Shown here: one piece after another, positions 1 through 5,946 of the stretch
How the letters are laid out: every line of letters starts with the position of its first letter
How positions within the stretch are numbered: position 1 is the first letter of the stretch
NCBI GenBank assembly: GCA_002366885.1
Contig: DFCD01000059.1
Coordinates: 1-11,670, forward strand
Reading direction: 5' to 3'
DNA: 11,670 bases
Source of the DNA: Verrucomicrobia bacterium UBA3063
Lineage (GTDB): Bacteria; Verrucomicrobiota; Verrucomicrobiia; Methylacidiphilales; Verrucolacustridaceae
Made by a program: the position numbers and the translations under genes
The notes under the pieces: generated by a model
The model's database searches: none
The model's input: only the letters and a program-made list of their open reading frames with translations
What the model was told of the DNA's origin: nothing

Positions 1-70
1 ACGTAATCGTAAACATAAACGACCAGTTCTGAGCGCTTGAATTCACGGTTGAATCGGGGAGCGTAAGATA

Positions 71-1366
71 ATGGAAGGTTGGTGGACTCCCCTGATCGTG
101 GTGGCGGCCTTGCTGGCAGTGGCGTGGGGATGGGTAATGGTGTATCGGCCGCTCCTGCAGGTGCGGAGGTTGGTGAGGGATCTGGCGGAGGGCAAGGCGT
201 CTTCCGGATTTGTGGCCCGGGGATCGCTGGGGTTGGAGGAGATCATCATGGGTCTCGACAAAATCTCCGACCGCCTGCAGGGCCTGTCCTCGAAGGCGGA
301 GCGGGAGAAGTACAATCTGCGGACGATCCTGGGCAGCCTGAGCGAAGGGGTGGTGATCACGGATCCGGAGGGAATCATCCGGCTGGCCAACCGCAGCTTC
401 CTCGAGATGTTCGGGCTGACCGCGTTTCCGATCGGTCAGACCTTCCTGGAGAGCACCCGGTTACCGGAGGTGGCGCGGGCGGCGGAGGAGACCTTTGCGC
501 AGGGTGGGGGGCGGAGCCTGGAGATCCATCCTTCCTCGCCCGGTCAGCCGGTGGAGAGGACCTTTGCGGTGAACTTTGCCCCCATCGTGGAGGGGAGCGG
601 GGAACGTTCCGGCGTGGTGACGGTTTTTTACGATCTTTCCAAGATCCGCCGGCTGGAGATGGTGCGCACGGAGTTTATCACAAACCTTTCCCATGAATTA
701 CGGACGCCGCTCTCGATCCTGGCGGGATATCTGGAGACGATGGAGGACCCGGCGGTGCTGCGGGGCGCGGAGGGGAAGGAAGTGCTCCGGGTGCTACAAC
801 GGAACTGCGAGCGCCTGACGATGCTGGTGAACGACCTGCTGGAGTTGTCGCGCATCGAGTCGGGCCGGTTGAAGCTGAACCTGGTGTCGCGAAAGCCCGG
901 GGAGATCCTCGAGGAGGTGCGGGACGACTGGAAGCGGGCGTTTGCGGGCAAGCGGGTGAAGCTGGAGCTGGAGTGTGAGGGCGGGCTGCCGGAGGTGGGG
1001 GCGGATCCGTTGCGGGCGGGGCAGATTTTTTCCAACCTGATGGACAATGCGCTGAGGTTTGCGCCGCCCGGGAGCCGGGTTCGGCTTGGCGCGCGGCGGA
1101 GGGAGGGGCTGGTGGAGTTTTTCGTGGCGGACGAGGGGGAGGGGATCCCGCCGGAAAAACTGGAGCGGATTTTCGAGAGGTTTTTTCGCGTGGATGAAGG
1201 GCGGACCCGGGATCGCGGGGGGACGGGACTGGGGTTGTCGATTGTGAAGCACCTCGTCCAACTGCACGGCGGGGAGGTGCGGGCGGAAAGCGTTCCCGGA
1301 TCCGGGACGACGATCTGCTTCACCAAAATCCCAAGTTCTTCCCATCAAGAATCTTCCGACAAATAA
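71..1366 (+). CDS. phoR: PhoR-type phosphate sensor histidine kinase
   Basis: Membrane histidine kinase of 431 residues, expected to autophosphorylate and pass phosphate to a PhoB-type response regulator in phosphate starvation. Seen: one N-terminal membrane helix (about residues 7-25), a short linker, a PAS-like domain (about 84-190), the HisKA H-box NLSHELRTPLS with phospho-acceptor His208, then a HATPase_c domain with N-box NLMDNALRFAP (Asn326), G1 box DEGEGIPPE, F box ERFFRVD and G2 box RGGTGLGLSIVK. All catalytic boxes are intact. There is no periplasmic sensor domain, as in E. coli-type PhoR, which is thought to take its signal from Pst and PhoU. The ATG start has a good Shine-Dalgarno GGGGAG (56-61) 9 nt upstream. 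The phosphate role is inferred from the adjacent pstSCAB-phoU; the kinase fold itself is certain. Bases 1-70 hold no recognisable gene; an upstream phoB would be usual. Confidence 0.93.
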   Translation: MEGWWTPLIVVAALLAVAWGWVMVYRPLLQVRRLVRDLAEGKASSGFVARGSLGLEEIIMGLDKISDRLQGLSSKAEREKYNLRTILGSLSEGVVITDPEGIIRLANRSFLEMFGLTAFPIGQTFLESTRLPEVARAAEETFAQGGGRSLEIHPSSPGQPVERTFAVNFAPIVEGSGERSGVVTVFYDLSKIRRLEMVRTEFITNLSHELRTPLSILAGYLETMEDPAVLRGAEGKEVLRVLQRNCERLTMLVNDLLELSRIESGRLKLNLVSRKPGEILEEVRDDWKRAFAGKRVKLELECEGGLPEVGADPLRAGQIFSNLMDNALRFAPPGSRVRLGARRREGLVEFFVADEGEGIPPEKLERIFERFFRVDEGRTRDRGGTGLGLSIVKHLVQLHGGEVRAESVPGSGTTICFTKIPSSSHQESSDK

Positions 1367-1368
1367 AA

Positions 1369-1398
1369 ACGTCATCGAATTGTCACAAAACCTGTCTT
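1369..1398 (+). promoter_or_regulatory. Putative Pho box (PhoB-type binding site) upstream of pstS
   Basis: In the phoR-pstS gap, ACGTCAT (1369-1375) and TTGTCAC (1380-1386) stand 11 bp apart, the repeat spacing of the E. coli Pho box. Against the known half-sites CTGTCAT and CTGTCAC they match 5 of 7 and 6 of 7 bases. A third copy, CTGTCTT (1392-1398), follows at 12 bp. The place, 34 nt before the pstS ATG, fits a PhoB-activated promoter for pstSCAB-phoU. No convincing -10 hexamer is visible downstream. The repeat pattern is seen; binding is inferred. Confidence 0.6.
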
Positions 1399-1415
1399 GG
1401 CTTGGCTGGGCTGGC
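1396..1415 (+). repeat. Imperfect pentamer tandem repeat (CTTGG/CTGGG)
   Basis: Four pentamer units, CTTGG, CTTGG, CTGGG and CTGGC, run head to tail between the Pho box and the pstS start. They lie where a -10 element would be expected. Immediately after, GCCT (1414-1417) and AGGC (1421-1424) could form a four-base-pair stem just before the start codon. No function can be assigned. Confidence 0.4.
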
Positions 1416-1431
1416 CTTTTAGGCAGTCGAG

Positions 1432-2430
1432 ATGACATTATCCTACCGGGCCTTTGCGGCCCTTCTGGCGGGACTGGTTGTTTCCGTACCCGGACTCCTC
1501 CGGGCTGGGCAAGTGGTCAAAATTGACGGATCCAGCACGGTATTTCCCATCACGGAGGCCGTGGCGGAGGAGTTCCAAAAGAGCACGGGCAACAAGGTGA
1601 CCGTGGGGATCTCGGGCACGGGGGGGGGGTTCAAGAAATTCGCCCGCGGGGAGACGGATGTGCAGAACGCCAGCCGCCCCATCAAGGAGGAGGAAATCAA
1701 GGCCGCCAAGGAAGGTGGAGTGGAGTATCTGGAACTGCCCGTCGCCTATGACGCGCTCACGGTGGTGGTGAATGCCAAGAATGACTGGGTGGATTCCATC
1801 AAGGTTTCGGAGTTGAAGAAACTTTGGGAACCCGGTGCCGCAGCCAAGATCACGAAATGGAGCCAGGTCCGCGAGGGCTGGCCGGACAAGGAGATCAAGT
1901 TGTACGGGGCCGGATCGGATTCAGGGACCTTTGATTACTTCACCGAGGCCATCAATGGGAAGGCCAAGGCCAGCCGTGGCGACTATACGGCCAGTGAGGA
2001 CGACAATGTGCTGGTGCAGGGGGTGGAGGGAGACCGGCACGCGCTGGGATACATGGGGTATTCCTATTTCGATGCGCACCGGAAGCGGCTGAAAGCCCTG
2101 AACATTGAGTGGGATGAGAAGGGGAAACCCGCGGTTGGCCCTTCCGAGGAGACCGTGCTGAACGGCACCTACAACCCGCTTTCCCGTCCTCTCTTCATTT
2201 ACGTGAATCTCAAATCGCTGGAGAAACCCGAAGTGGCCGCCTTCGTGAAGTTTTATCTGGATAATGTGGAGCGCCTGACCAGGGAGGTTCATTATATCCC
2301 GCTTCCCGCCACGGCTTATGAGACGGTGCGGGCGCGGGTTACCAACAAGCAGAAGGGGACGGCCTTTGCGGGTCATGGGGACGTGGCCGTGCCCATCAGC
2401 GAGATTCTCCAGCGTTCCCCGGTTCCCTAA
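1432..2430 (+). CDS. pstS: Phosphate ABC transporter, periplasmic phosphate-binding protein PstS
   Basis: Captures phosphate in the periplasm and delivers it to the PstC-PstA channel. The 332-residue protein starts with a Sec signal peptide (hydrophobic 7-23, likely cleavage after Ala25 in LLRA/GQ). There is no lipobox Cys, so it should be soluble in the periplasm rather than a lipoprotein. Family motifs seen: IDGSSTVFPITEAVAEEFQ (31-49), GISGTGGGFKKFARGETD (59-76), QNASRPI (78-84) and GAGSDSGTFDYF (159-170), which together supply the phosphate-binding loops. Length is normal for the family. The ATG has only a weak Shine-Dalgarno (AGG at 1421-1423). First gene of the pst operon, behind the putative Pho box. 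The Gly-Gly-Gly of the binding loop is encoded in a run of ten G. Confidence 0.96.
   Translation: MTLSYRAFAALLAGLVVSVPGLLRAGQVVKIDGSSTVFPITEAVAEEFQKSTGNKVTVGISGTGGGFKKFARGETDVQNASRPIKEEEIKAAKEGGVEYLELPVAYDALTVVVNAKNDWVDSIKVSELKKLWEPGAAAKITKWSQVREGWPDKEIKLYGAGSDSGTFDYFTEAINGKAKASRGDYTASEDDNVLVQGVEGDRHALGYMGYSYFDAHRKRLKALNIEWDEKGKPAVGPSEETVLNGTYNPLSRPLFIYVNLKSLEKPEVAAFVKFYLDNVERLTREVHYIPLPATAYETVRARVTNKQKGTAFAGHGDVAVPISEILQRSPVP
1620..1629 (+). repeat. Homopolymer run of ten G inside pstS
   Basis: Ten consecutive G span codons 62-65 of pstS (ACG GGG GGG GGG), encoding Thr-Gly-Gly-Gly of the conserved SGTGGGF loop. The reading frame is intact as given. Such runs are prone to slippage in replication and in some sequencing chemistries. 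Confidence 0.95.
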
Positions 2431-2440
2431 CCAGGGTTGC

Positions 2441-3349
2441 ATGGCTCCTGCTTTCGTCGCCCCCGGTCGTCGCCTCGACAAGGCGGTGGAGGCGCTGATG
2501 GTGTGGATCCTGCGGCTCGGCGGCTGGGCCTCCGTCCTGGTGACCTTTGGGATCATCGGCACGCTGGTGACGGAGTCGGCCCCTTTCTTTGCCAGGGTGC
2601 CGGTCGTCCGGCTGGTCCAGGACACCATGTGGACGCCCCTGTTTTCGGAACCGCAATACGGGATCGGCGCCCTGCTGGCCGGAACGATGGTGACGACGCT
2701 GGTGGCCCTGTCGGTGGCGGTGCCGCTCGGCACCATCCTGGCGATTTACCTCAGCGAGTTTGCCCCGGCCCGGTTCCGCGAGCTGGTCAAGCCGATGCTC
2801 GAGCTGCTCAGCGCCGTTCCCACGGTGGTCTACGGCTATTTTGCCCTGCTGGCGCTGACCCCGCTGTTGCAGATGCTCTATCCCGATTTGCCCCAATTCT
2901 CGATGCTGAGTGCCGGCTTGATCATGGGCATCATGATTGTTCCCTATGTGACCTCCTTGGGGGAGGACTCCATGCGCAGCGTGCCGATGCTGCTGCGGGA
3001 AGGAGCGTATGCGCTGGGGGACGGGAAACTGGGGGTGGCGGTGCGGGTGGTTTTCCCGGGGGCTTTTTCGGGGCTGGCGGCGGCCTACGTGCTGGCGATT
3101 TCCCGGGCGGTGGGGGAGACGATGATCGTGGCGATTGCGGCGGGTCTTCAGCCCAGGATGACGATCAATCCCCTGGAATCGGCCGCCACGGTCACGGCCT
3201 TCATCGTGCAGGTCAGTTTGGGCGACCTGCCCCACGGCAGCATCGGTTATCAATCGATTTTCGTGGCGGGGGCGATGCTTTTCCTGCTGACGCTTGGTTT
3301 CAACCTGGCCGGCCACGTCCTGAGAAAGAAGTTTCACCGTGCTTCCTGA
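2441..3349 (+). CDS. pstC: Phosphate ABC transporter permease PstC
   Basis: One of the two inner-membrane permease subunits that form the phosphate channel with PstA. From the ATG at 2441 it has 302 residues. Membrane segments can be seen at about 24-43, 74-104, 118-143, 155-172, 211-236 and 270-293. The cytoplasmic EAA-type loop that contacts the ATPase is REGAYALGDGKLGVAVRVVF (186-205), followed by AISRAVGETM (219-228), typical of PstC. The frame is open upstream to an ATG at 2318, but that start would overlap the end of pstS by 113 nt. The 2441 ATG, with AGGG 4 nt before it and 10 nt after the pstS stop, gives a normal PstC length and is preferred. It overlaps pstA by 11 nt. Confidence 0.95.
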   Translation: MAPAFVAPGRRLDKAVEALMVWILRLGGWASVLVTFGIIGTLVTESAPFFARVPVVRLVQDTMWTPLFSEPQYGIGALLAGTMVTTLVALSVAVPLGTILAIYLSEFAPARFRELVKPMLELLSAVPTVVYGYFALLALTPLLQMLYPDLPQFSMLSAGLIMGIMIVPYVTSLGEDSMRSVPMLLREGAYALGDGKLGVAVRVVFPGAFSGLAAAYVLAISRAVGETMIVAIAAGLQPRMTINPLESAATVTAFIVQVSLGDLPHGSIGYQSIFVAGAMLFLLTLGFNLAGHVLRKKFHRAS

Positions 3350-4265
3350 AACCATCATCCTGGACCTGGAAAGGCGGGCCCACCGCCGCCGCGGCATCGA
3401 CCGCTGGTTTGGCCGGCTGGGCATGGTGCTGACGCTGATCACCCTGGGGATCCTGGCGGTGCTGCTGCTGAACCTTGCGGTGAGCGGTCTAGCCCGGATC
3501 GACTGGCATTTTTTGACATCCTTCCCCTCCCGCCGGGCGGCGGAGGCGGGGATCCTTTCCGCCTGGGTGGGCACCCTGCTGCTGATGGTGGTGACCGCAT
3601 CGGTGGCCATCCCGTTTGGGATCGCCGCGGGCATTTATCTGGAGGAGTACGCGCCGAAAAACAAATGGACGGACTTCATTGAGATCAACATCGCCAACCT
3701 TGCCGGGGTCCCGTCGATTCTTTACGGGCTGATGGCCCTGGGGCTGTTTGTCTATTCCTTCCGGTTCGGCCAGAGCATCCTGTCCGGGGGCCTGGCCTTG
3801 GCCTGTCTGGTGTTGCCGATCGTGATCGTGGCAACGCGCGAATCCCTGCGCTCGATTCCCGCGACCATCCGGGAAGCCGCCTTTGCGCTGGGGGCGACGC
3901 GCTGGCAGGCGGTCTGGCACCATCTGCTTCCTTACTCCACGGGCGGCATCGCCACCGGGGTGATTCTGGCGATGTCGCGGGCGATCGGGGAGAGCGCTCC
4001 CCTGATCACGATCGGGGCCCTCACGTTCATCGCGTTTCTACCGCCCCCGGCGGTCATTTCCCATCCTCCTTTTCTTTCCTTCGAATGGCTCTTTTCCCCC
4101 TACAGCGCCTTGCCCATCCAGATGTTCAACTGGGTGTCGCGGCCGGGGGAGGAGTTCCATGCCAACGCGGCGGCGGCCGGCTTGGTGCTGATGGTGATCA
4201 CCCTCAGCATGAACGGCGTGGCGATCTTGATCCGAAGGCGGGCGCAGAGGAATATCCACTGGTGA
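3339..4265 (+). CDS. pstA: Phosphate ABC transporter permease PstA
   Basis: Second inner-membrane permease of the phosphate importer, 308 residues. It begins with a basic cytoplasmic tail (RRAHRRR), then a first membrane helix (about 28-50), a core of helices at about 73-101, 119-139, 149-165 and 205-235, and a last helix at about 277-299. The EAA loop REAAFALGATRWQAVWHHLL (178-197) matches the family well and is followed by AMSRAIGESAPL (211-222). The start is GTG at 3339, inside the end of pstC. A purine stretch (GAGAAAGAAG, 3322-3331) may act as the ribosome binding site. The last bases overlap the pstB start, which suggests translational coupling. Confidence 0.95.
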   Translation: MLPETIILDLERRAHRRRGIDRWFGRLGMVLTLITLGILAVLLLNLAVSGLARIDWHFLTSFPSRRAAEAGILSAWVGTLLLMVVTASVAIPFGIAAGIYLEEYAPKNKWTDFIEINIANLAGVPSILYGLMALGLFVYSFRFGQSILSGGLALACLVLPIVIVATRESLRSIPATIREAAFALGATRWQAVWHHLLPYSTGGIATGVILAMSRAIGESAPLITIGALTFIAFLPPPAVISHPPFLSFEWLFSPYSALPIQMFNWVSRPGEEFHANAAAAGLVLMVITLSMNGVAILIRRRAQRNIHW

Positions 4266-5053
4266 ATGCGCCCTCCTCCCCGCCGGTTGCCGGTTCCACC
4301 CGGGTTTCGATCCGCAACCTCAAATTTTATTACGGTACCCACCAGGTTCTCCAGGGGGTCAGTCTCGACATCCCTGCCTTTCAGGTCACCGCCCTGATCG
4401 GGCCTTCCGGCTGCGGCAAGACCACCCTGTTGCGTTGTCTCAACCGGATGCACGACCTGTATCCGGGAAACCGGTATGAGGGGGTGATCCGTCTGCAACC
4501 CGGAGACACCGACATCCTGGGCCCGGGCGTCGACCCCATCCAGGTGCGGATGCGTTGCGGGATGGTGTTCCAGAAGCCCAATCCCTTTCCCAAAAGCATC
4601 TATGAGAACGTGGCCTACGGGCTGCGGTTGCAGGGGATGAACCGCCGCCGCGATCTGGACGAGCGGGTGGAGAAGGCCCTGCGGGAGGCGGCGCTTTGGG
4701 AGGAGGTGAAGAGCCGGCTCCACCAGTTGGCCCACAATCTTTCCGGGGGCCAGCAGCAGCGGTTGTGCATTGCCCGGGCCATTGCCACCAATCCGGACGT
4801 GGTGCTGTTTGATGAGCCGACCAGTGCGCTGGATCCGATCGCCACCTCGAAGATCGAGGAGCTGATCGTGGAGCTAAAGAAGCGGGTGACGGTGATCATC
4901 GTGACCCACAACCTCCAGCAGGCGGGGCGGATTTCCGACATGACCGCCTTCATGTATCTGGGGGAACTGATCGAGTTCGGGGAGACCAACCGGGTGTTCA
5001 CCAACCCGGCGAAACCCCAGACCGAGGACTATATTTCGGGACGGTTCGGATGA
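4262..5053 (+). CDS. pstB: Phosphate ABC transporter ATP-binding protein PstB
   Basis: Cytoplasmic ATPase that powers phosphate import through PstC-PstA. Using the GTG at 4262, which overlaps the pstA stop as GTGA, the protein has 263 residues, the usual PstB size. Motifs are complete: Walker A GPSGCGKT (47-54), Q-loop FQKPNPFPKSIYENVAYGLR (103-122, a PstB hallmark), signature LSGGQQQR (160-167), Walker B VVLFDEPTSALDP (180-192) and switch His216 in VTHNLQQA. The C-terminus LIEFGETNRVFTNP and TEDYISGRFG is also typical of PstB. The frame is open upstream to 4085, but that part lies inside pstA in another frame and is not expected to be translated. Confidence 0.97.
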   Translation: MNAPSSPPVAGSTRVSIRNLKFYYGTHQVLQGVSLDIPAFQVTALIGPSGCGKTTLLRCLNRMHDLYPGNRYEGVIRLQPGDTDILGPGVDPIQVRMRCGMVFQKPNPFPKSIYENVAYGLRLQGMNRRRDLDERVEKALREAALWEEVKSRLHQLAHNLSGGQQQRLCIARAIATNPDVVLFDEPTSALDPIATSKIEELIVELKKRVTVIIVTHNLQQAGRISDMTAFMYLGELIEFGETNRVFTNPAKPQTEDYISGRFG

Positions 5054-5102
5054 TCTCCGCATCCCCCGTTGACAAGTCCGCCCCGGGGAGTACCTAGGAA
5101 AG

Positions 5103-5819
5103 ATGATCCAAGCGGGTTTCGAGCCTGAAGGGGAAAAGCTGGAACGGATCCGCGGCTATTTCCGCGGGGAACTGCTGACGTTGCGGGAGGCCCTGCTGGC
5201 GATGGCGAGCAAGGCGCACGACAACCTGAACCTGGCGCTGGAGTCGCTGGTGGAGCGGAACGCGCGGAAGGCCCGGCAGGTGATCGAGGCGGATTCGGAG
5301 CTGGACCGGCTGGAGGTGGAGATTGACGAAATGGTGGCCAACTTCATGGCCACGCAGGCGCCGATGGCGTTGGCGTGCCGCCTGATGCTGGCGGCCTCCA
5401 AAATCTCCAACGACCTGGAGCGGATTGGGGACCAGGCGGTTTCCATCGCCCGCCGCAGTCTGATCCTGATGGATGAGCCGCCGCTCAAGCCCCTCCTGGA
5501 CATTCCGCGGATGGGGGCGGATGTGCTCTCGATGATCCGCGGAACCACGGACGCCTTTGTGGAGATCACCCCGGAGAAGTGCGCGACCATCATCGGCATG
5601 GACGAGAGGGTGGATGACATCAACCGGCAATTGGAGCGGGAGTTGACCAGCTTCATGGTGGAGGATCCCAAGACCATCACCCGGGCGCTCAACCTGATGC
5701 TGGTGGCCCGGTTTTTTGAGCGGGCAGCGGATCACGCCAAGAATATCGCGGAGCTGGTGTTCTACCTCTACACGGGGAAGGACATCCGGCACGAGGCCGA
5801 GCTGGGCAAAACCGCGTAG
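5103..5819 (+). CDS. phoU: Phosphate signalling regulator PhoU
   Basis: Cytoplasmic regulator that keeps the Pho response off when phosphate is plentiful, linking the PstSCAB transporter to PhoR, and limits phosphate uptake. The 238-residue all-helical protein has the usual two PhoU repeats, each with its metal-binding helix motif: NDLERIGDQAVSIAR (103-117) and RFFERAADHAKNIAE (203-217). Length is normal. The ATG at 5103 has AGGA (5096-5099) 3 nt upstream, and GGGGAG (5085-5090) lies further back. It follows pstB by 49 nt and is probably the last gene of the pst transcript, since the next gene is on the opposite strand. Confidence 0.96.
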   Translation: MIQAGFEPEGEKLERIRGYFRGELLTLREALLAMASKAHDNLNLALESLVERNARKARQVIEADSELDRLEVEIDEMVANFMATQAPMALACRLMLAASKISNDLERIGDQAVSIARRSLILMDEPPLKPLLDIPRMGADVLSMIRGTTDAFVEITPEKCATIIGMDERVDDINRQLERELTSFMVEDPKTITRALNLMLVARFFERAADHAKNIAELVFYLYTGKDIRHEAELGKTA

Positions 5820-5857
5820 CGATTTTGCGATTAGGTGGAAGGATGAGGATTAGGACG

Positions 5858-5878
5858 GGCTGAGCATCCTGCTCAGCC
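5858..5878. repeat. Perfect inverted repeat, possible terminator of pst-phoU
   Basis: Arms GGCTGAGCA (5858-5866) and TGCTCAGCC (5870-5878) are exact reverse complements around a 3-nt loop. The hairpin starts 39 nt after the phoU stop, in the gap between convergent genes. No T-run follows on either strand, so it is not a classical intrinsic terminator, although it could still stop or stabilise transcripts. It has the same geometry as the second hairpin at 5917-5937. Confidence 0.7.
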
Positions 5879-5916
5879 GATGGATCAATCGATTCCCAAG
5901 ACTGGAAATTTCAATC

Positions 5917-5942
5917 GGACGACCGAGACGGTCGTCCCTACC
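5917..5942 (-). repeat. REP-like hairpin with GTAG foot
   Basis: Arms GGACGACCG (5917-5925) and CGGTCGTCC (5929-5937) pair perfectly around a 3-nt loop. On the - strand the hairpin is preceded directly by GTAG (complement of 5938-5941). A GTAG tetranucleotide at the 5' foot of a short hairpin is the known layout of REP elements acted on by RAYT (TnpA-REP) transposases. It lies just past the stop codon of the protease gene. No RAYT gene is in the window. It may also act as a terminator for the - strand gene. Confidence 0.55.
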
Positions 5943-5946
5943 AGGA

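Noticed and set aside
1..70. Tail of an upstream gene, possibly phoB, at the left edge
   Set aside because: All three + frames stop within 40 bases (stops at 4, 30 and 38). The few residues do not resemble a PhoB C-terminus such as VRGLGYRF, so nothing can be assigned.
628..1438. Open frames on the - strand opposite phoR (232 and 214 codons)
   Set aside because: They oppose the histidine kinase catalytic boxes and give Arg/Ser/Pro-rich shadow peptides without domain features.
2318..2440. Upstream ATG extending pstC by 41 residues
   Set aside because: It would lie within the pstS coding sequence in another frame and gives a non-family N-terminal extension. The ATG at 2441 has better spacing and yields the usual length.
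2396..3634. Long open frame on the - strand opposite pstC/pstA (412 codons)
   Set aside because: It is antisense to two certain permease genes. The product is Arg/His/Gln-rich low-complexity sequence, as expected from the complement of GC-rich membrane-protein codons.
5069..5100. Perfect TTGACA before phoU as a separate phoU promoter
   Set aside because: No -10-like hexamer lies 16-18 bp downstream; the sequence there is CCCCGGGGAGTACCTAG. A start here would leave almost no leader. Read-through from pst is simpler.
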